Source of the DNA: Paenibacillus psychroresistens
GTDB lineage: Bacteria; Bacillota; Bacilli; Paenibacillales; NBRC-103111
Reading direction: 5' to 3'
Length of the DNA: 64,000 nt
NCBI RefSeq assembly: GCF_009728935.1
Contig: NZ_CP034235.1
Span: forward strand, 2,890,001 to 2,954,000
Positions 1-8,687 of the stretch are shown here, one piece after another. Within the stretch, counting starts at the first letter, position 1; each line of letters starts with the position of its first letter. The notes under the pieces were generated by a model. That model worked only from the letters and a program-made list of their open reading frames with translations, was not told where the DNA came from and searched no databases. The position numbers and the translations under genes were made by a program.

Positions 1-2070
1 ATGAAACAGTCAGAGACTTTGCAGCAACGGACGGAAGCTTTATATACAATGCTCAGCGATTCTGGAGTTCCAGAAAGATTGCAGCAATGGGGAGATGAAG
101 CTTTAGCTGCAGGTAATCCGCAAAAAGCACGTGAACATAGCCAGGTCTGGGATCATGTGATGAATATGCTGGATCAGATGGTGGAAATGATGGGGGCTGA
201 AGAGGTTTCTCTAGAGCTTTTTGTCCAATTATTAGATGCCGGATTAGAAAGCATTCGTTTGGCTCTTGTCCCACCTTCACTAGATCAAATCTTAATTGGA
301 AGCATTGATCGAACTCGTACAGCCCAGGTTAAGATCGCTTTTGTCTTAGGTGTGAATGATGGGGTTCTACCCCAAAGAATGAATGAAGATGGCTTGATCT
401 CTGAGAATGAACGCGAGCTTTTATCGGAGCTGGGCTTACATTTGGCGGATGGAAGTCGTCGCAAGCTTTTGGATGAACAATTTTTAATTTATACCGTTTT
501 GTGTGCACCTTCGGATTATTTGTGGTTAAGTTATCCGTTGGCTGATGAGGAGGGAAAATCTTTATTGCCCTCTGAAATCATCAAGCAAGTGAAATCATTA
601 TTCCCACTAATGCAGGAACGCTTACTTTTAGCCGGACCTGAAGGATCATTATCGGAGCAAGCGCAAATGAGCTTTATCGCTCAGCCGGAACGGGCTTTAT
701 CATATTTAACCGTACAGATGAAGTTGGCGCTGCGTGGAGCTGAGATTGCCCCATTATGGTGGCATATCTATAATTGGTTTGCCGTTCAAGCAGATTGGCG
801 GGATAAGCTGCAGCGCATGATGCGATCGTTGCTGTTTACTAATTCTGAACCAGCTTTAGCCGAAACAACGCGAGTACAGTTATATGGAGATCATTTAAGG
901 GCCAGTGTTTCACGCATGGAGCGCTTCGTGGCATGTCCATTTTCACAGTTTGTCTCTCATGGCTTGCGCTTGCAGGAACGACGGATTTATCGCTTAGAAG
1001 CGCCAGATATCGGGCAATTATATCACGCAGCTTTAAATGCATTAGTCAAAGATATGCAGCAGGAAGGCGTTCTTTGGGGAATGCTGAGCTTGGAGCAATT
1101 AACGGAAAGGGCATCGTTGATCATTGATCGGTTGACCCCTAGGCTGCAAAGCGAAATCCTATTAAGCTCTGCGAGATACCGCTATATTGCCTTTAAATTA
1201 AAAAATATTATTGGTCGAGCAGCCGTAATGTTAGCAGAGCATGTTAGACGAGGAGCTTTTGTACCTGTTGAGCTAGAGCTTGGTTTTGGACCGGGGCAAA
1301 CATTGCCTGCCTTAAGCTTTCAATTAAATAATGGCTTTGCCATGGATATTATTGGACGGATTGACCGTGTGGATCGTGCAGAGGGTGCAGAGGGTGCATT
1401 ATTAAGGATTATTGACTATAAATCAAGCTCAACCTCTTTAAAATTAGCTGAAGTATATCATGGACTTTCCTTGCAAATGCTGACTTATCTGGATGTGGTC
1501 ATCACACATGCTGAACGATGGATTGGACAGAAAGCAATTCCGGCAGGCGTGCTTTATTTTCATGTGCATAACCCAATGATTCAAAGCAAAAATGCACTGC
1601 AAAGCGAAGAAGTGGAAAAAGAGCTGAAGAAACGTTTTAAAACACGTGGACTTGTATTGGCTGAAACAGAAGCCATTGGATTCATGGATCATGACCTAAG
1701 TGGAGGAAGCGGGCGTTCAAGTATTATCCCGGTTGCTTTGAAAAATGATGGAAGCTTCTATAAAAATGCATCCGTAGCTACACGAGCAGAGTGGAGCTTG
1801 CTGCAAAGCCATGTAAGGCAAACTATTCGTGTAATCGGAACAAGGATCACAAATGGTGAGGTATCCGTAGAACCTTATCGAATGGGCGAGCAGATTGCTT
1901 GCACCTTTTGTAATTATAAATCAATTTGTGAATTTGACCCCTTATTCGCAGGAAATGACTATCGGATAATTCAGCCTCGAAGCAATGAGCAGGTATGGCA
2001 AGCAATGGCGCTTGATATTGCTGGTGAATCCGTAATGGACATTCCACTGAAGCAGAAAGGAGTGCAGTAG
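1..2070 (+). CDS. addB: AddB, ATP-dependent nuclease subunit B (3' part only)
   Basis: This is the C-terminal 689 codons of AddB, which with AddA forms the AddAB helicase-nuclease that resects double-strand breaks up to a recombination hotspot. The start lies left of the window, since full AddB is roughly 1,150 residues. A nuclease motif (IIDYKSSS, near codons 464-471) is visible. The four cysteines expected for the AddB iron-sulfur staple are present: C312 in VACPF, then C634, C637 and C643 in the CxxCx5C cluster. All catalytic and cluster residues in this part look intact. The stop codon is followed one base later by the addA start, so the two are co-transcribed. Confidence 0.95.
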   Translation: MKQSETLQQRTEALYTMLSDSGVPERLQQWGDEALAAGNPQKAREHSQVWDHVMNMLDQMVEMMGAEEVSLELFVQLLDAGLESIRLALVPPSLDQILIGSIDRTRTAQVKIAFVLGVNDGVLPQRMNEDGLISENERELLSELGLHLADGSRRKLLDEQFLIYTVLCAPSDYLWLSYPLADEEGKSLLPSEIIKQVKSLFPLMQERLLLAGPEGSLSEQAQMSFIAQPERALSYLTVQMKLALRGAEIAPLWWHIYNWFAVQADWRDKLQRMMRSLLFTNSEPALAETTRVQLYGDHLRASVSRMERFVACPFSQFVSHGLRLQERRIYRLEAPDIGQLYHAALNALVKDMQQEGVLWGMLSLEQLTERASLIIDRLTPRLQSEILLSSARYRYIAFKLKNIIGRAAVMLAEHVRRGAFVPVELELGFGPGQTLPALSFQLNNGFAMDIIGRIDRVDRAEGAEGALLRIIDYKSSSTSLKLAEVYHGLSLQMLTYLDVVITHAERWIGQKAIPAGVLYFHVHNPMIQSKNALQSEEVEKELKKRFKTRGLVLAETEAIGFMDHDLSGGSGRSSIIPVALKNDGSFYKNASVATRAEWSLLQSHVRQTIRVIGTRITNGEVSVEPYRMGEQIACTFCNYKSICEFDPLFAGNDYRIIQPRSNEQVWQAMALDIAGESVMDIPLKQKGVQ

Positions 2071-2071
2071 T

Positions 2072-5000
2072 ATGATGGATCAAGCCTCAAAACCAATAGA
2101 TAGCACTTGGACGGACGATCAGTGGGAAGCGATCTCTTTGCGCGGCAGCAATATTCTCGTCGCAGCAGCAGCGGGCTCAGGTAAAACGGCCGTTTTGGTC
2201 GAACGTATCATTCGCCAAATATCGGATGTCCATAATCCGCTTGACGTCGATCGTCTGCTAGTCGCAACATTCACTAAGGCAGCGGCAGCAGAAATGCGGC
2301 ATCGGATTGGAGAAGCTCTAGAGAAAGCTTTATTTGCCCAACCGGAATCGCAGCATCTACGTCGTCAATTAGCACTCATTCACCGTGCATCCATTACAAC
2401 CTTGCACTCCTTTTGCATGGAGGTGATCCAGCGCTATTTTCAAATGGTTCAGCTGGATCCTGGCTTCAGAATCGCGAATGAGACAGAAGCGGCTTTGCTG
2501 CGGCACGATCAGCTACAGGATTTGCTCGAGGAGTGCTACGGTGAAAACTTGGATGAACAAGTAAATGGGTTTTGGTTGCTGGTTGAATGGTTTAGCGGAG
2601 AGCGTAATGATGATGCTTTAATGGCTTTGATTGAACAACTCTATGATTCCTCGAGAAGCCACCCTGATCCTGCTAAATGGTTGCTGGAAAAAGCAGCCCG
2701 TTTTAATAGTGGGGCGAACGGAAGCTCTGAAGATGAGGAACCGTGGCTTCGCAGTTTAACTCATGATGTCCATCTGGAGTTAAATGGAGTAGAAGGCTTA
2801 TTGCTTGAAGCTATTCGGATAGTAGAGCAGCCTGGAGGTCCGTTGCCTTATATGGACAATCTAGAAGGTGAACTTAGTCTTATTCGTTATTTGCAGGAGC
2901 TGTCAGCTGAAACAAATCAAAAAACATGGCATCAAATATGGGGAGATTTGTACGAGGCTTTTCAAACAACTGGCTTTGGACGTCTAAATCCTTGCAAAGG
3001 CGACACTTATGACAAAGGATTACAAGAGAATGTGAAGCAGCTGCGGGACAGAGCAAAAGATCAGTTTAGTAAGCTCAAGGTAGAGCTGTTTGGACGCTCT
3101 TTAGAACAATTTTCGGCTGAATTAACCGAAATGGCACCTTTGATGCAAGTTTTAGTAGATTTAGTGTTACGTTTTGGAGAACGCTATATGCAGGCCAAAA
3201 TAGCTAAGGGGTTGCTGGATTTTGCTGATTTAGAGCATTATTGCTTGCAAATTTTACGTGATCCGGCTAGCACAGGCGATGAATTATTGCCATCTCGTGC
3301 AGCTCTAGACTATCAAGAGCAGTTTGTCGAAGTGCTGCTGGATGAATATCAGGATACCAATCGCGTACAAGAAGCTATTATTGATCTCATTTCCCGTAAA
3401 AATCCAGGGAACAGGTTCATTGTTGGGGACGTCAAACAAAGCATTTACCGCTTTCGTTTGGCGGAGCCAGGGCTTTTTCTAGAGAAATATAAAAGCTATC
3501 AAAAGACGCTTGGCGGTGCTGGCAGAAGAATTGATTTGGCAGCTAATTTTCGCAGTCGACGTGAAGTGGTGGACGGGGTTAATTATATTTTTAAACAGGT
3601 AATGAATGAATCTGTTGGAGAAGTTGCTTATGATCGCAGTGCTGAGTTAGTTTATGGTGCAGGTTATCCCGAGAGTGAAGCAGGTATTAAAGAGCTAAGT
3701 GCTGAAGAAAAGTTTGCAATTGAGCTGTTGTTAATTGATAGATCTGGAGAGTCTTCTGAATCGAGCGAGGATGATGCAGAATCTCAAGAGGGTGGTAAGT
3801 CCTCGGATGCCGAAGAAGATGAGGGGCCAACTGCAGGTGGTACTGTACGCGATGATACACAAGAACTGAAAACTGCTGAAATGGAAGCCCGCTTAATTGC
3901 CCTGCATATTCGGCGGCTTATGGGAATGGATGGTCAACCCGCTTTTCAGGTTTGGGATAAGAAAGCAGGCGGGATGAGGCCGATTGCTTATCGAGATATC
4001 GTTATTTTGCTGCGTGCTACAAGGAATTGGGCTCCTACTCTGATGGAAGAATTGCGGTTGCAAACTATCCCTGCTTATGCAGATTTGAATACGGGCTATT
4101 TTACAGCTATGGAAATTGAAGTTGTGATATCCCTGCTGCAGATTATCGACAACCCCATGCAGGATATTCCTTTGGCTGCTGTACTGCGTTCGCCGATTGT
4201 TGGATTGACTGCGGATGAGCTTGCAACAATTCGCTTGGCACAGAAACAGGGGAGCTTTTATCTAGCTCTTCTACAGTATGTAGAGCAGATTGGCACTTCC
4301 GAAACAGCTGAGCAAACCTTAAGTGAAAAGCTTATTTCTTTTATAGCAACACTTGAAGTCTGGCGAGAGGATGCTAAACAAGGCGCGCTAGCGGATTTAA
4401 TTTGGGGGATTTACCGCACTACAGGATTTTATGATTTCGTCGGTGGAATGCCTGGAGGAGTGCAGCGCCAAGCCAATTTAAGAGCCTTGTACGATCGTGC
4501 TCGGCAATATGAAGCTACTTCCTTTCGCGGATTGTTTCGTTTCTTGCGTTTTATCGAACGGATGCAGGACAGTGGTGGAGATTTAGGAACAGCAAGAGCT
4601 TTGGGTGAACAAGAGGATGTGGTGAGAATCATATCGATTCATAAAAGCAAAGGTTTGGAGTTTCCAGTCGTCTTTGTTGCAGGTTTAGCAAAAATGTTCA
4701 ATCAGCAGGATTTAAACAGTACATTTTTGCTCCATAAAGAGCTTGGATTTGGTCCCAAATATGTGGACACCAAGCTGCGTGTCAGTTATCCATCATTGCC
4801 TTATTTGGCTATTCGCCGGAGGATGCGTTTGGAGATGCTGGCTGAAGAAATGCGTGTGCTTTATGTTGCAATGACACGTGCTCGGGAGAAGCTCTACTTG
4901 GTTGGAACTGTTCGTAATTTGGACAAGCAATTACTGCAATGGGGACGTCAATTGCCCCATAAAGCTATTGAGTTACCAGACTATGAGCTAGCGAAAGCTC

Positions 5001-5986
5001 GTTGTTATTTGGATTGGATTGGACCTTCCTTGATTCGCCATCCTCATGCAGAATCACTTCGTGTCAGAGGTGGGTTTGAAAAGCAGTCAAGCAATGGAAC
5101 CTTGTTGAACGAAATGCCTTCTCATTGGAAAGTAGTCCTGGCACAGCCAGAATTATTCGTTGCACAAGCTGCTGCGGCAAGTGAAGCTGTGGTCGAGCAG
5201 CAACAGCATAAAGAGGCGTTGCTTAATCTTACTCCGATTCCATTGGTAGCAGATGAGCTTAGTTCAGAGATTGAAGAGCGGTTATCTTGGAAGTATTCTT
5301 ATGAAATGGCTTCGCAATTGCTTTCCAAAACATCGGTAACGGAGCTAAAGCGCTTAGGCGATTCTCAAGGTTCTGCAGAATTCAGTGAGGAAACTCGTTC
5401 AGCTGATCGCCGCTTGTCATTCCGCCGTCCACGGTTTATTGAACAGCAGCAGTTGAATGCTGCCGAGCGAGGGACCGTATATCATGCTGTAATGCAGCAG
5501 CTTCCGATTAATGCAGGATTAACACTAGCTGATATTCAAGGTACCTTAGACCGGATGCTGGGGCTTCAAATGATTACGTCCATGCAATATAATTCTGTAG
5601 ATGTGAAAGTAATCCATGGATTTTTTGGTACAGATCTAGGTCATAGATTACTTAATGCTAAGCAAGTTTTAAGAGAAACCCCTTTTAGCTATGGTTTGCA
5701 GGCTAGTGAAATTTACCCTTTTGCTCCTGAAGCAATTCAGGATGAAATGGTTTTGATTCAAGGTGTTATTGATTGTTTGTTTGAGGATGAACAAGGTTTA
5801 ATTCTCTTGGATTATAAAACCGATGCTGTCCGTACACCAGATATCCCGCTTTTAGCAGAGAAGTATCGGGTACAGCTTGAGCTGTACGCTAAAGCGGTTG
5901 AACAGATATGGAAAAAGCCGGTGACACAAACCTATTTATTTTATTTCGATGGTGCTCATTTGATTGAATTGACTGCGAAGAGATGA
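2072..5986 (+). CDS. addA: AddA, helicase-nuclease subunit A
   Basis: A 1,304-residue UvrD-like (SF1A) helicase with a C-terminal RecB-type nuclease, the partner of AddB in double-strand-break repair. The Q-motif glutamine is Q17, the Walker A (AAAGSGKTA) spans about 32-40, the Walker B/motif II DEYQDT is at 424-429, motif VI (LYVAMTRAREKL) is near 930-940, and the nuclease DYKTD is at 1247-1251. A low-complexity acidic stretch rich in Ser, Glu and Asp sits near residues 560-595 and is probably a linker. The ATG is preceded by AAAGGAGTG inside the end of addB. Length is slightly above the B. subtilis protein. No defect seen. Confidence 0.97.
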   Translation: MMDQASKPIDSTWTDDQWEAISLRGSNILVAAAAGSGKTAVLVERIIRQISDVHNPLDVDRLLVATFTKAAAAEMRHRIGEALEKALFAQPESQHLRRQLALIHRASITTLHSFCMEVIQRYFQMVQLDPGFRIANETEAALLRHDQLQDLLEECYGENLDEQVNGFWLLVEWFSGERNDDALMALIEQLYDSSRSHPDPAKWLLEKAARFNSGANGSSEDEEPWLRSLTHDVHLELNGVEGLLLEAIRIVEQPGGPLPYMDNLEGELSLIRYLQELSAETNQKTWHQIWGDLYEAFQTTGFGRLNPCKGDTYDKGLQENVKQLRDRAKDQFSKLKVELFGRSLEQFSAELTEMAPLMQVLVDLVLRFGERYMQAKIAKGLLDFADLEHYCLQILRDPASTGDELLPSRAALDYQEQFVEVLLDEYQDTNRVQEAIIDLISRKNPGNRFIVGDVKQSIYRFRLAEPGLFLEKYKSYQKTLGGAGRRIDLAANFRSRREVVDGVNYIFKQVMNESVGEVAYDRSAELVYGAGYPESEAGIKELSAEEKFAIELLLIDRSGESSESSEDDAESQEGGKSSDAEEDEGPTAGGTVRDDTQELKTAEMEARLIALHIRRLMGMDGQPAFQVWDKKAGGMRPIAYRDIVILLRATRNWAPTLMEELRLQTIPAYADLNTGYFTAMEIEVVISLLQIIDNPMQDIPLAAVLRSPIVGLTADELATIRLAQKQGSFYLALLQYVEQIGTSETAEQTLSEKLISFIATLEVWREDAKQGALADLIWGIYRTTGFYDFVGGMPGGVQRQANLRALYDRARQYEATSFRGLFRFLRFIERMQDSGGDLGTARALGEQEDVVRIISIHKSKGLEFPVVFVAGLAKMFNQQDLNSTFLLHKELGFGPKYVDTKLRVSYPSLPYLAIRRRMRLEMLAEEMRVLYVAMTRAREKLYLVGTVRNLDKQLLQWGRQLPHKAIELPDYELAKARCYLDWIGPSLIRHPHAESLRVRGGFEKQSSNGTLLNEMPSHWKVVLAQPELFVAQAAAASEAVVEQQQHKEALLNLTPIPLVADELSSEIEERLSWKYSYEMASQLLSKTSVTELKRLGDSQGSAEFSEETRSADRRLSFRRPRFIEQQQLNAAERGTVYHAVMQQLPINAGLTLADIQGTLDRMLGLQMITSMQYNSVDVKVIHGFFGTDLGHRLLNAKQVLRETPFSYGLQASEIYPFAPEAIQDEMVLIQGVIDCLFEDEQGLILLDYKTDAVRTPDIPLLAEKYRVQLELYAKAVEQIWKKPVTQTYLFYFDGAHLIELTAKR

Positions 5987-6069
5987 AGATACTTAATGAT
6001 GGTTTTTGCATATTTATGCAATATCGTGCATGGAGGTTCTAAATGGCATAAATCTTTTGGTTTTGCTGC

Positions 6070-6087
6070 CCTTTTGACCGTTATCCC
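6070..6087 (+). repeat. Left copy of 18-bp inverted repeat
   Basis: CCTTTTGACCGTTATCCC, exactly matched in inverted orientation at 7362-7379. Partial similarity extends inward (CTCAG) and outward (CTTTTGGTT at 6054-6062 versus the inverted CTTTGGTTG on the right side). It is the candidate left terminal repeat of the IS1595-like remnant. Confidence 0.8.
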
Positions 6088-6120
6088 TTTGGCTCAGATA
6101 TAAAATTTAAGGGATTTTTA

Positions 6121-6246
6121 ACATTGCTCAGTGTTACATTTTAGCGATTTTGATATTGCTTAGTGTTAATTTTTACCGATTTTGAAATTGCCAGTGTTAT
6201 CTTTTGCCGATTTTACATTGTCAGTTTTACTTTCTACCGATTTTTT
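6121..6246 (+). repeat. Four degenerate direct repeats of 30-32 bp
   Basis: Units at 6121-6152, 6153-6184, 6185-6214 and 6215-6246. Each opens with A-x-ATTG followed by a CAGT or TAGT core and closes with a CGATTTT block; all but the first have CCGATTTT. Units 1 and 2 are the closest pair. The array sits between the left inverted repeat and the transposase promoter, a place where transposase-binding iterons or eroded repeats could lie. No function can be assigned from sequence alone. Confidence 0.75.
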
Positions 6247-6257
6247 CGAAAAAGACC

Positions 6258-6308
6258 TTGAAATGGAAACGAATTCCTGTTAAAATAAATATAGGAACAA
6301 ACGTTTGC
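6258..6308 (+). promoter_or_regulatory. Sigma-A promoter with LexA-box-like palindrome, transposase leader
   Basis: TTGAAA (6258-6263), a 17-bp spacer and TAAAAT (6281-6286) make a good sigma-A promoter. Just downstream, GGAACAAACGTTTGC (6294-6308) fits the Bacillus LexA/SOS core GAACRNRYGTTYG at every core position and contains the perfect palindrome CAAACGTTTG. A ribosome binding site GGAGG follows at 6315-6319. The arrangement suggests DNA-damage control of whatever followed. The LexA assignment is inference from consensus. Confidence 0.5.
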
Positions 6309-6332
6309 TTTTTTGGAGGTTGGTGATGTGCG

Positions 6333-7248
6333 ATGGTGAATATTTTAGATCAACTACCTAACATTAGAAGAGTCGATTTCTCTAAGGATTTACTCAAGGA
6401 TATGGCTGCGTTAGAAGAGTTTCAAGCTCATTTTGACTCTGAGGAAGCTTGTGCCATCTCAAAAATGGCCTCATGGGTTTAAATGTTCCCGTTGTTCGCA
6501 TTTGCAGGCATTTCGGATTAATTCACGGTGATTGCCGCTCTATCAATGCATCAATTGCCATCATCAGGCTTCCCTTACGGTTGGGACGATTATGGAAAGC
6601 AGTTCCACTGATCTGCGTAAATGGTTTACAGCTTTGTTTCTCGTTTCTTCTACTGAATCTGGCATCAATGCACTTCGTTTAAGCAATGTGCTTCAAGTTA
6701 CCTATAAAACAGCTTGGCTGATGCTGCGGAAGATTCGCCAATCCATCACCCAGGCTGATGACGCAGCGAAGCTCTCTGGCCATGTTTATATCGACAATGC
6801 CAAGTGTGGGAAACCCTTCACGGGATTTCATTATGAGGCAGATGAGTATCCTGTTTTAGTTGGAGCAGCGATTGATGATCAGCAACAGCTGGACTGTATC
6901 AAAATTCAAATGGTGGACAAGTCCCATTACGATGAGTTTCAAGTCCTTTCAGTAGCAATAGATTGCTTCTGCGAGAAACATATTGATTTAGATGCAGCCG
7001 TCACCTATTCAGAGCGGAAAAGAATGAAACGCAAGGACATGAAAGGTTATCCAGTCTTCAGAATAGCCAGAGCTTGGATGAAGCGGACCTATCACGGTTT
7101 GGGTCAAGTTCATTTGCAGCATTATTGGAACGAATTCTGCTGGCGATTTAACACGAAACTGCGGAATCTTCCTCTTTTCGAGTCGATGCTGAAGCTTTGC
7201 GTCGCAACATCAATCACTACATATGCTAAATTGGTCAAACAAGGATGA
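6333..7248 (+). pseudogene. IS1595-family transposase, frameshifted and interrupted
   Basis: The first 44 codons or so from ATG 6333 (ending HFDSEEACAIS) read in frame 3. The homologous continuation (WPHGFKCSRCSHLQAF, then a second zinc-ribbon half YQCINCHHQ) is in frame 1 from about 6466, so there is a frameshift near the A-run at 6461-6465. A TGA at 6529-6531 then interrupts the zinc ribbon, probably a CGA-to-TGA change. The rest (TDLRKWFTALFLVSS, GINALRLSNVLQVTYKTAWLMLRKIR, then YIDNAKCGK and the C-terminal YHGLGQVHLQHYWNEFCWRFN) matches the IS1595 layout. The second catalytic Asp appears replaced by Tyr (AVTYSERKR). The protein is almost certainly inactive. Confidence 0.85.
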
Positions 7249-7261
7249 AATCAACTAGGTA

Positions 7262-7324
7262 TTGTATTACGGTGCCACAGGTGAAACTGGCGCTACTGGG
7301 GTTACAGGTTCAACGGGAGCTATA
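7262..7324 (+). pseudogene. Fragment of a collagen-like Gly-X-Thr repeat protein
   Basis: From 7271 six consecutive Gly-led triplets can be read: GAT GET GAT GVT GST GAI, the pattern of BclA/exosporium-type collagen-like glycoproteins. A TAG stands directly upstream in the same frame, and the reading frame drifts into unrelated sequence after GAI, so both ends are missing. It lies inside the inverted-repeat boundaries, 14 bases after the transposase stop. It could be a captured passenger, or the broken edge of a gene into which an element once jumped. Confidence 0.5.
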
Positions 7325-7361
7325 AATGTTCTAAATTTGTGTAGATTCAAACTGAGTCATT

Positions 7362-7379
7362 GGGATAACGGTCAAAAGG
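7362..7379 (-). repeat. Right copy of 18-bp inverted repeat
   Basis: GGGATAACGGTCAAAAGG, the exact reverse complement of 6070-6087, located 97 bp upstream of the sbcD start. It is the candidate right end of the IS1595-like remnant. TTGGGA (7360-7365), an 18-bp spacer and TATAAA (7384-7389) overlap it and could act as an outward promoter into sbcD, though this is a weak match. Confidence 0.75.
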
Positions 7380-7475
7380 AAAATATAAACAACCAAAGCG
7401 GTTACATAATGTTTTTTTGCAGCGATAGATATTTAGGATATCTTCAAAACTGTGGAATAAGGGTGGGTGAGGAAG

Positions 7476-8687
7476 ATGCGGATTTTACATACCGCGGATT
7501 GGCATTTAGGGCGGACCTTGGAAGGGCGCAGCAGACAGGAAGAACAAGAGGCTTTCATGGACGAGCTAGTAACAATTGTGAGGGATCAGCAGATTGACGT
7601 TGTCCTCATGGCAGGTGATGCCTATGATTCTGTCAATCCACCGGCAGCGGCGGAGACGCTCTTCTATGACGGGCTAGCACGTCTCGCTGATGGAGGCAGG
7701 CGCCAGGTTATCGCGATTGCTGGCAATCACGATAACCCCGAGCGCCTAGCCGCCTCCGCACCACTCGCGCTGCGCCAAGGCATCACGCTCGTCGGGCTGC
7801 CGACGCCGCAGCTGCAACGCGTGGACGTGCCTCGCACGAGTGAACAGGCGCTGCTTTTTGCCCTCCCGTACCCGTCAGAGTCACGGCTGCGCGAGCTGCT
7901 TACGGAGGAGGCCGATGAGGTCAGCCTGCGAGGTGCTTATTCACAGCGCATCGCTCAGCTTGTGGCCCGCCAAGCCAGCGAATTCACCTCGCGCACGGTA
8001 AATCTAATCATGAGCCACCTCTACGTATTAGGTGGGACTGAAAGTGAATCTGAGCGCCCCATTCAAGTGGGTGGCGCGTACACCGTAGACACGGCTGCGC
8101 TTTGCGCAAACGCACAATATGTTGCGCTCGGCCATTTGCATCGCCCGCAGCAGCTCAAGGCAAGCTCGCTTATTCGTTATTCAGGCTCACCGCTAGCCTA
8201 TAGCTTCTCAGAAGCGGGACAAGCCAAATCAGTAACGATATTGGATGTAAAGCCTGGAGATGAACCGCAGCTTACGGAAGTGTTCTTAAGCAGTGGAAGA
8301 CCGCTAGTGAAATGGAAAGCGGTCGAAGGAATTGCCCAAGTGCATCGCTGGCTTGAAGAGGGCAAGGATGCGCGTGCTTGGATTGATTTGGAGCTGCATA
8401 TTGTTGACTCCATGTCGATGGAACAAATTCAACGTTTGCGCAAGCAGCACGTCGGGATCATTAACATTCGCCCCATTTATCCGCAAGCAGCAGCTGACAA
8501 AGGAGTGGGAGAAGCAAGTCGACGTGATCAGCTTCCGATAGATGAAATGTTTCGGAGTTTTTATACCAGACAAACTGGTGGAGCTGAGGCGGATCCTGCC
8601 TTGGTAAGCTTATTTCTTGAGCTCCTTCAGCAAACGACGGAATCAGAATCCGTAAATTCCTTGTCCGAAGGGGGAAATGGCTTATGA
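7476..8687 (+). CDS. sbcD: SbcD, Mre11-type nuclease subunit of SbcCD
   Basis: Calcineurin-like metallophosphoesterase of 403 residues that forms the SbcCD complex, which opens DNA hairpins and processes protein-blocked ends. Metal-binding motifs are intact: D8 and H10 in MRILHTADWH, D48 in AGDAYDS, and N84-H85-D86 in AGNHDNP. ATG 7476 was preferred because B. subtilis SbcD begins at the same MRILHTADWH and AAGGGTGG lies 9 bases upstream; an in-frame GTG at 7467 is the alternative. The stretch about 7620-8170 is markedly GC-rich compared with its flanks (44 of 60 bases at 7741-7800). It overlaps sbcC by four bases (ATGA). Confidence 0.95.
   Translation: MRILHTADWHLGRTLEGRSRQEEQEAFMDELVTIVRDQQIDVVLMAGDAYDSVNPPAAAETLFYDGLARLADGGRRQVIAIAGNHDNPERLAASAPLALRQGITLVGLPTPQLQRVDVPRTSEQALLFALPYPSESRLRELLTEEADEVSLRGAYSQRIAQLVARQASEFTSRTVNLIMSHLYVLGGTESESERPIQVGGAYTVDTAALCANAQYVALGHLHRPQQLKASSLIRYSGSPLAYSFSEAGQAKSVTILDVKPGDEPQLTEVFLSSGRPLVKWKAVEGIAQVHRWLEEGKDARAWIDLELHIVDSMSMEQIQRLRKQHVGIINIRPIYPQAAADKGVGEASRRDQLPIDEMFRSFYTRQTGGAEADPALVSLFLELLQQTTESESVNSLSEGGNGL

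Larger units (their letters stand above)
6070..7379 (+). mobile_element. Decayed IS1595-like element bounded by an 18-bp inverted repeat
   Basis: A segment of about 1.3 kb between addA and sbcD, which are neighbours in related genomes. CCTTTTGACCGTTATCCC at 6070-6087 recurs as its exact reverse complement at 7362-7379. The match continues inward imperfectly (CTCAG at 6093-6097 against CTGAG at 7352-7356). Inside are four degenerate direct repeats, a promoter, a broken transposase of IS1595 type and a scrap of collagen-like coding sequence. I could not recognise a target-site duplication. Treating the repeats as the true element ends is inference; the transposase call is firmer. Confidence 0.65.

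Noticed and set aside
6121..6246. Possible CRISPR or origin iterons
   Set aside because: Repeats are directly adjacent without spacers, degenerate, and not near any replication gene; more likely part of the decayed element.
7262..7597. 111-codon frame running from the collagen-like scrap into sbcD
   Set aside because: The second half is sbcD read in the wrong frame; only the first six triplets look meaningful, so I kept these as a fragment.
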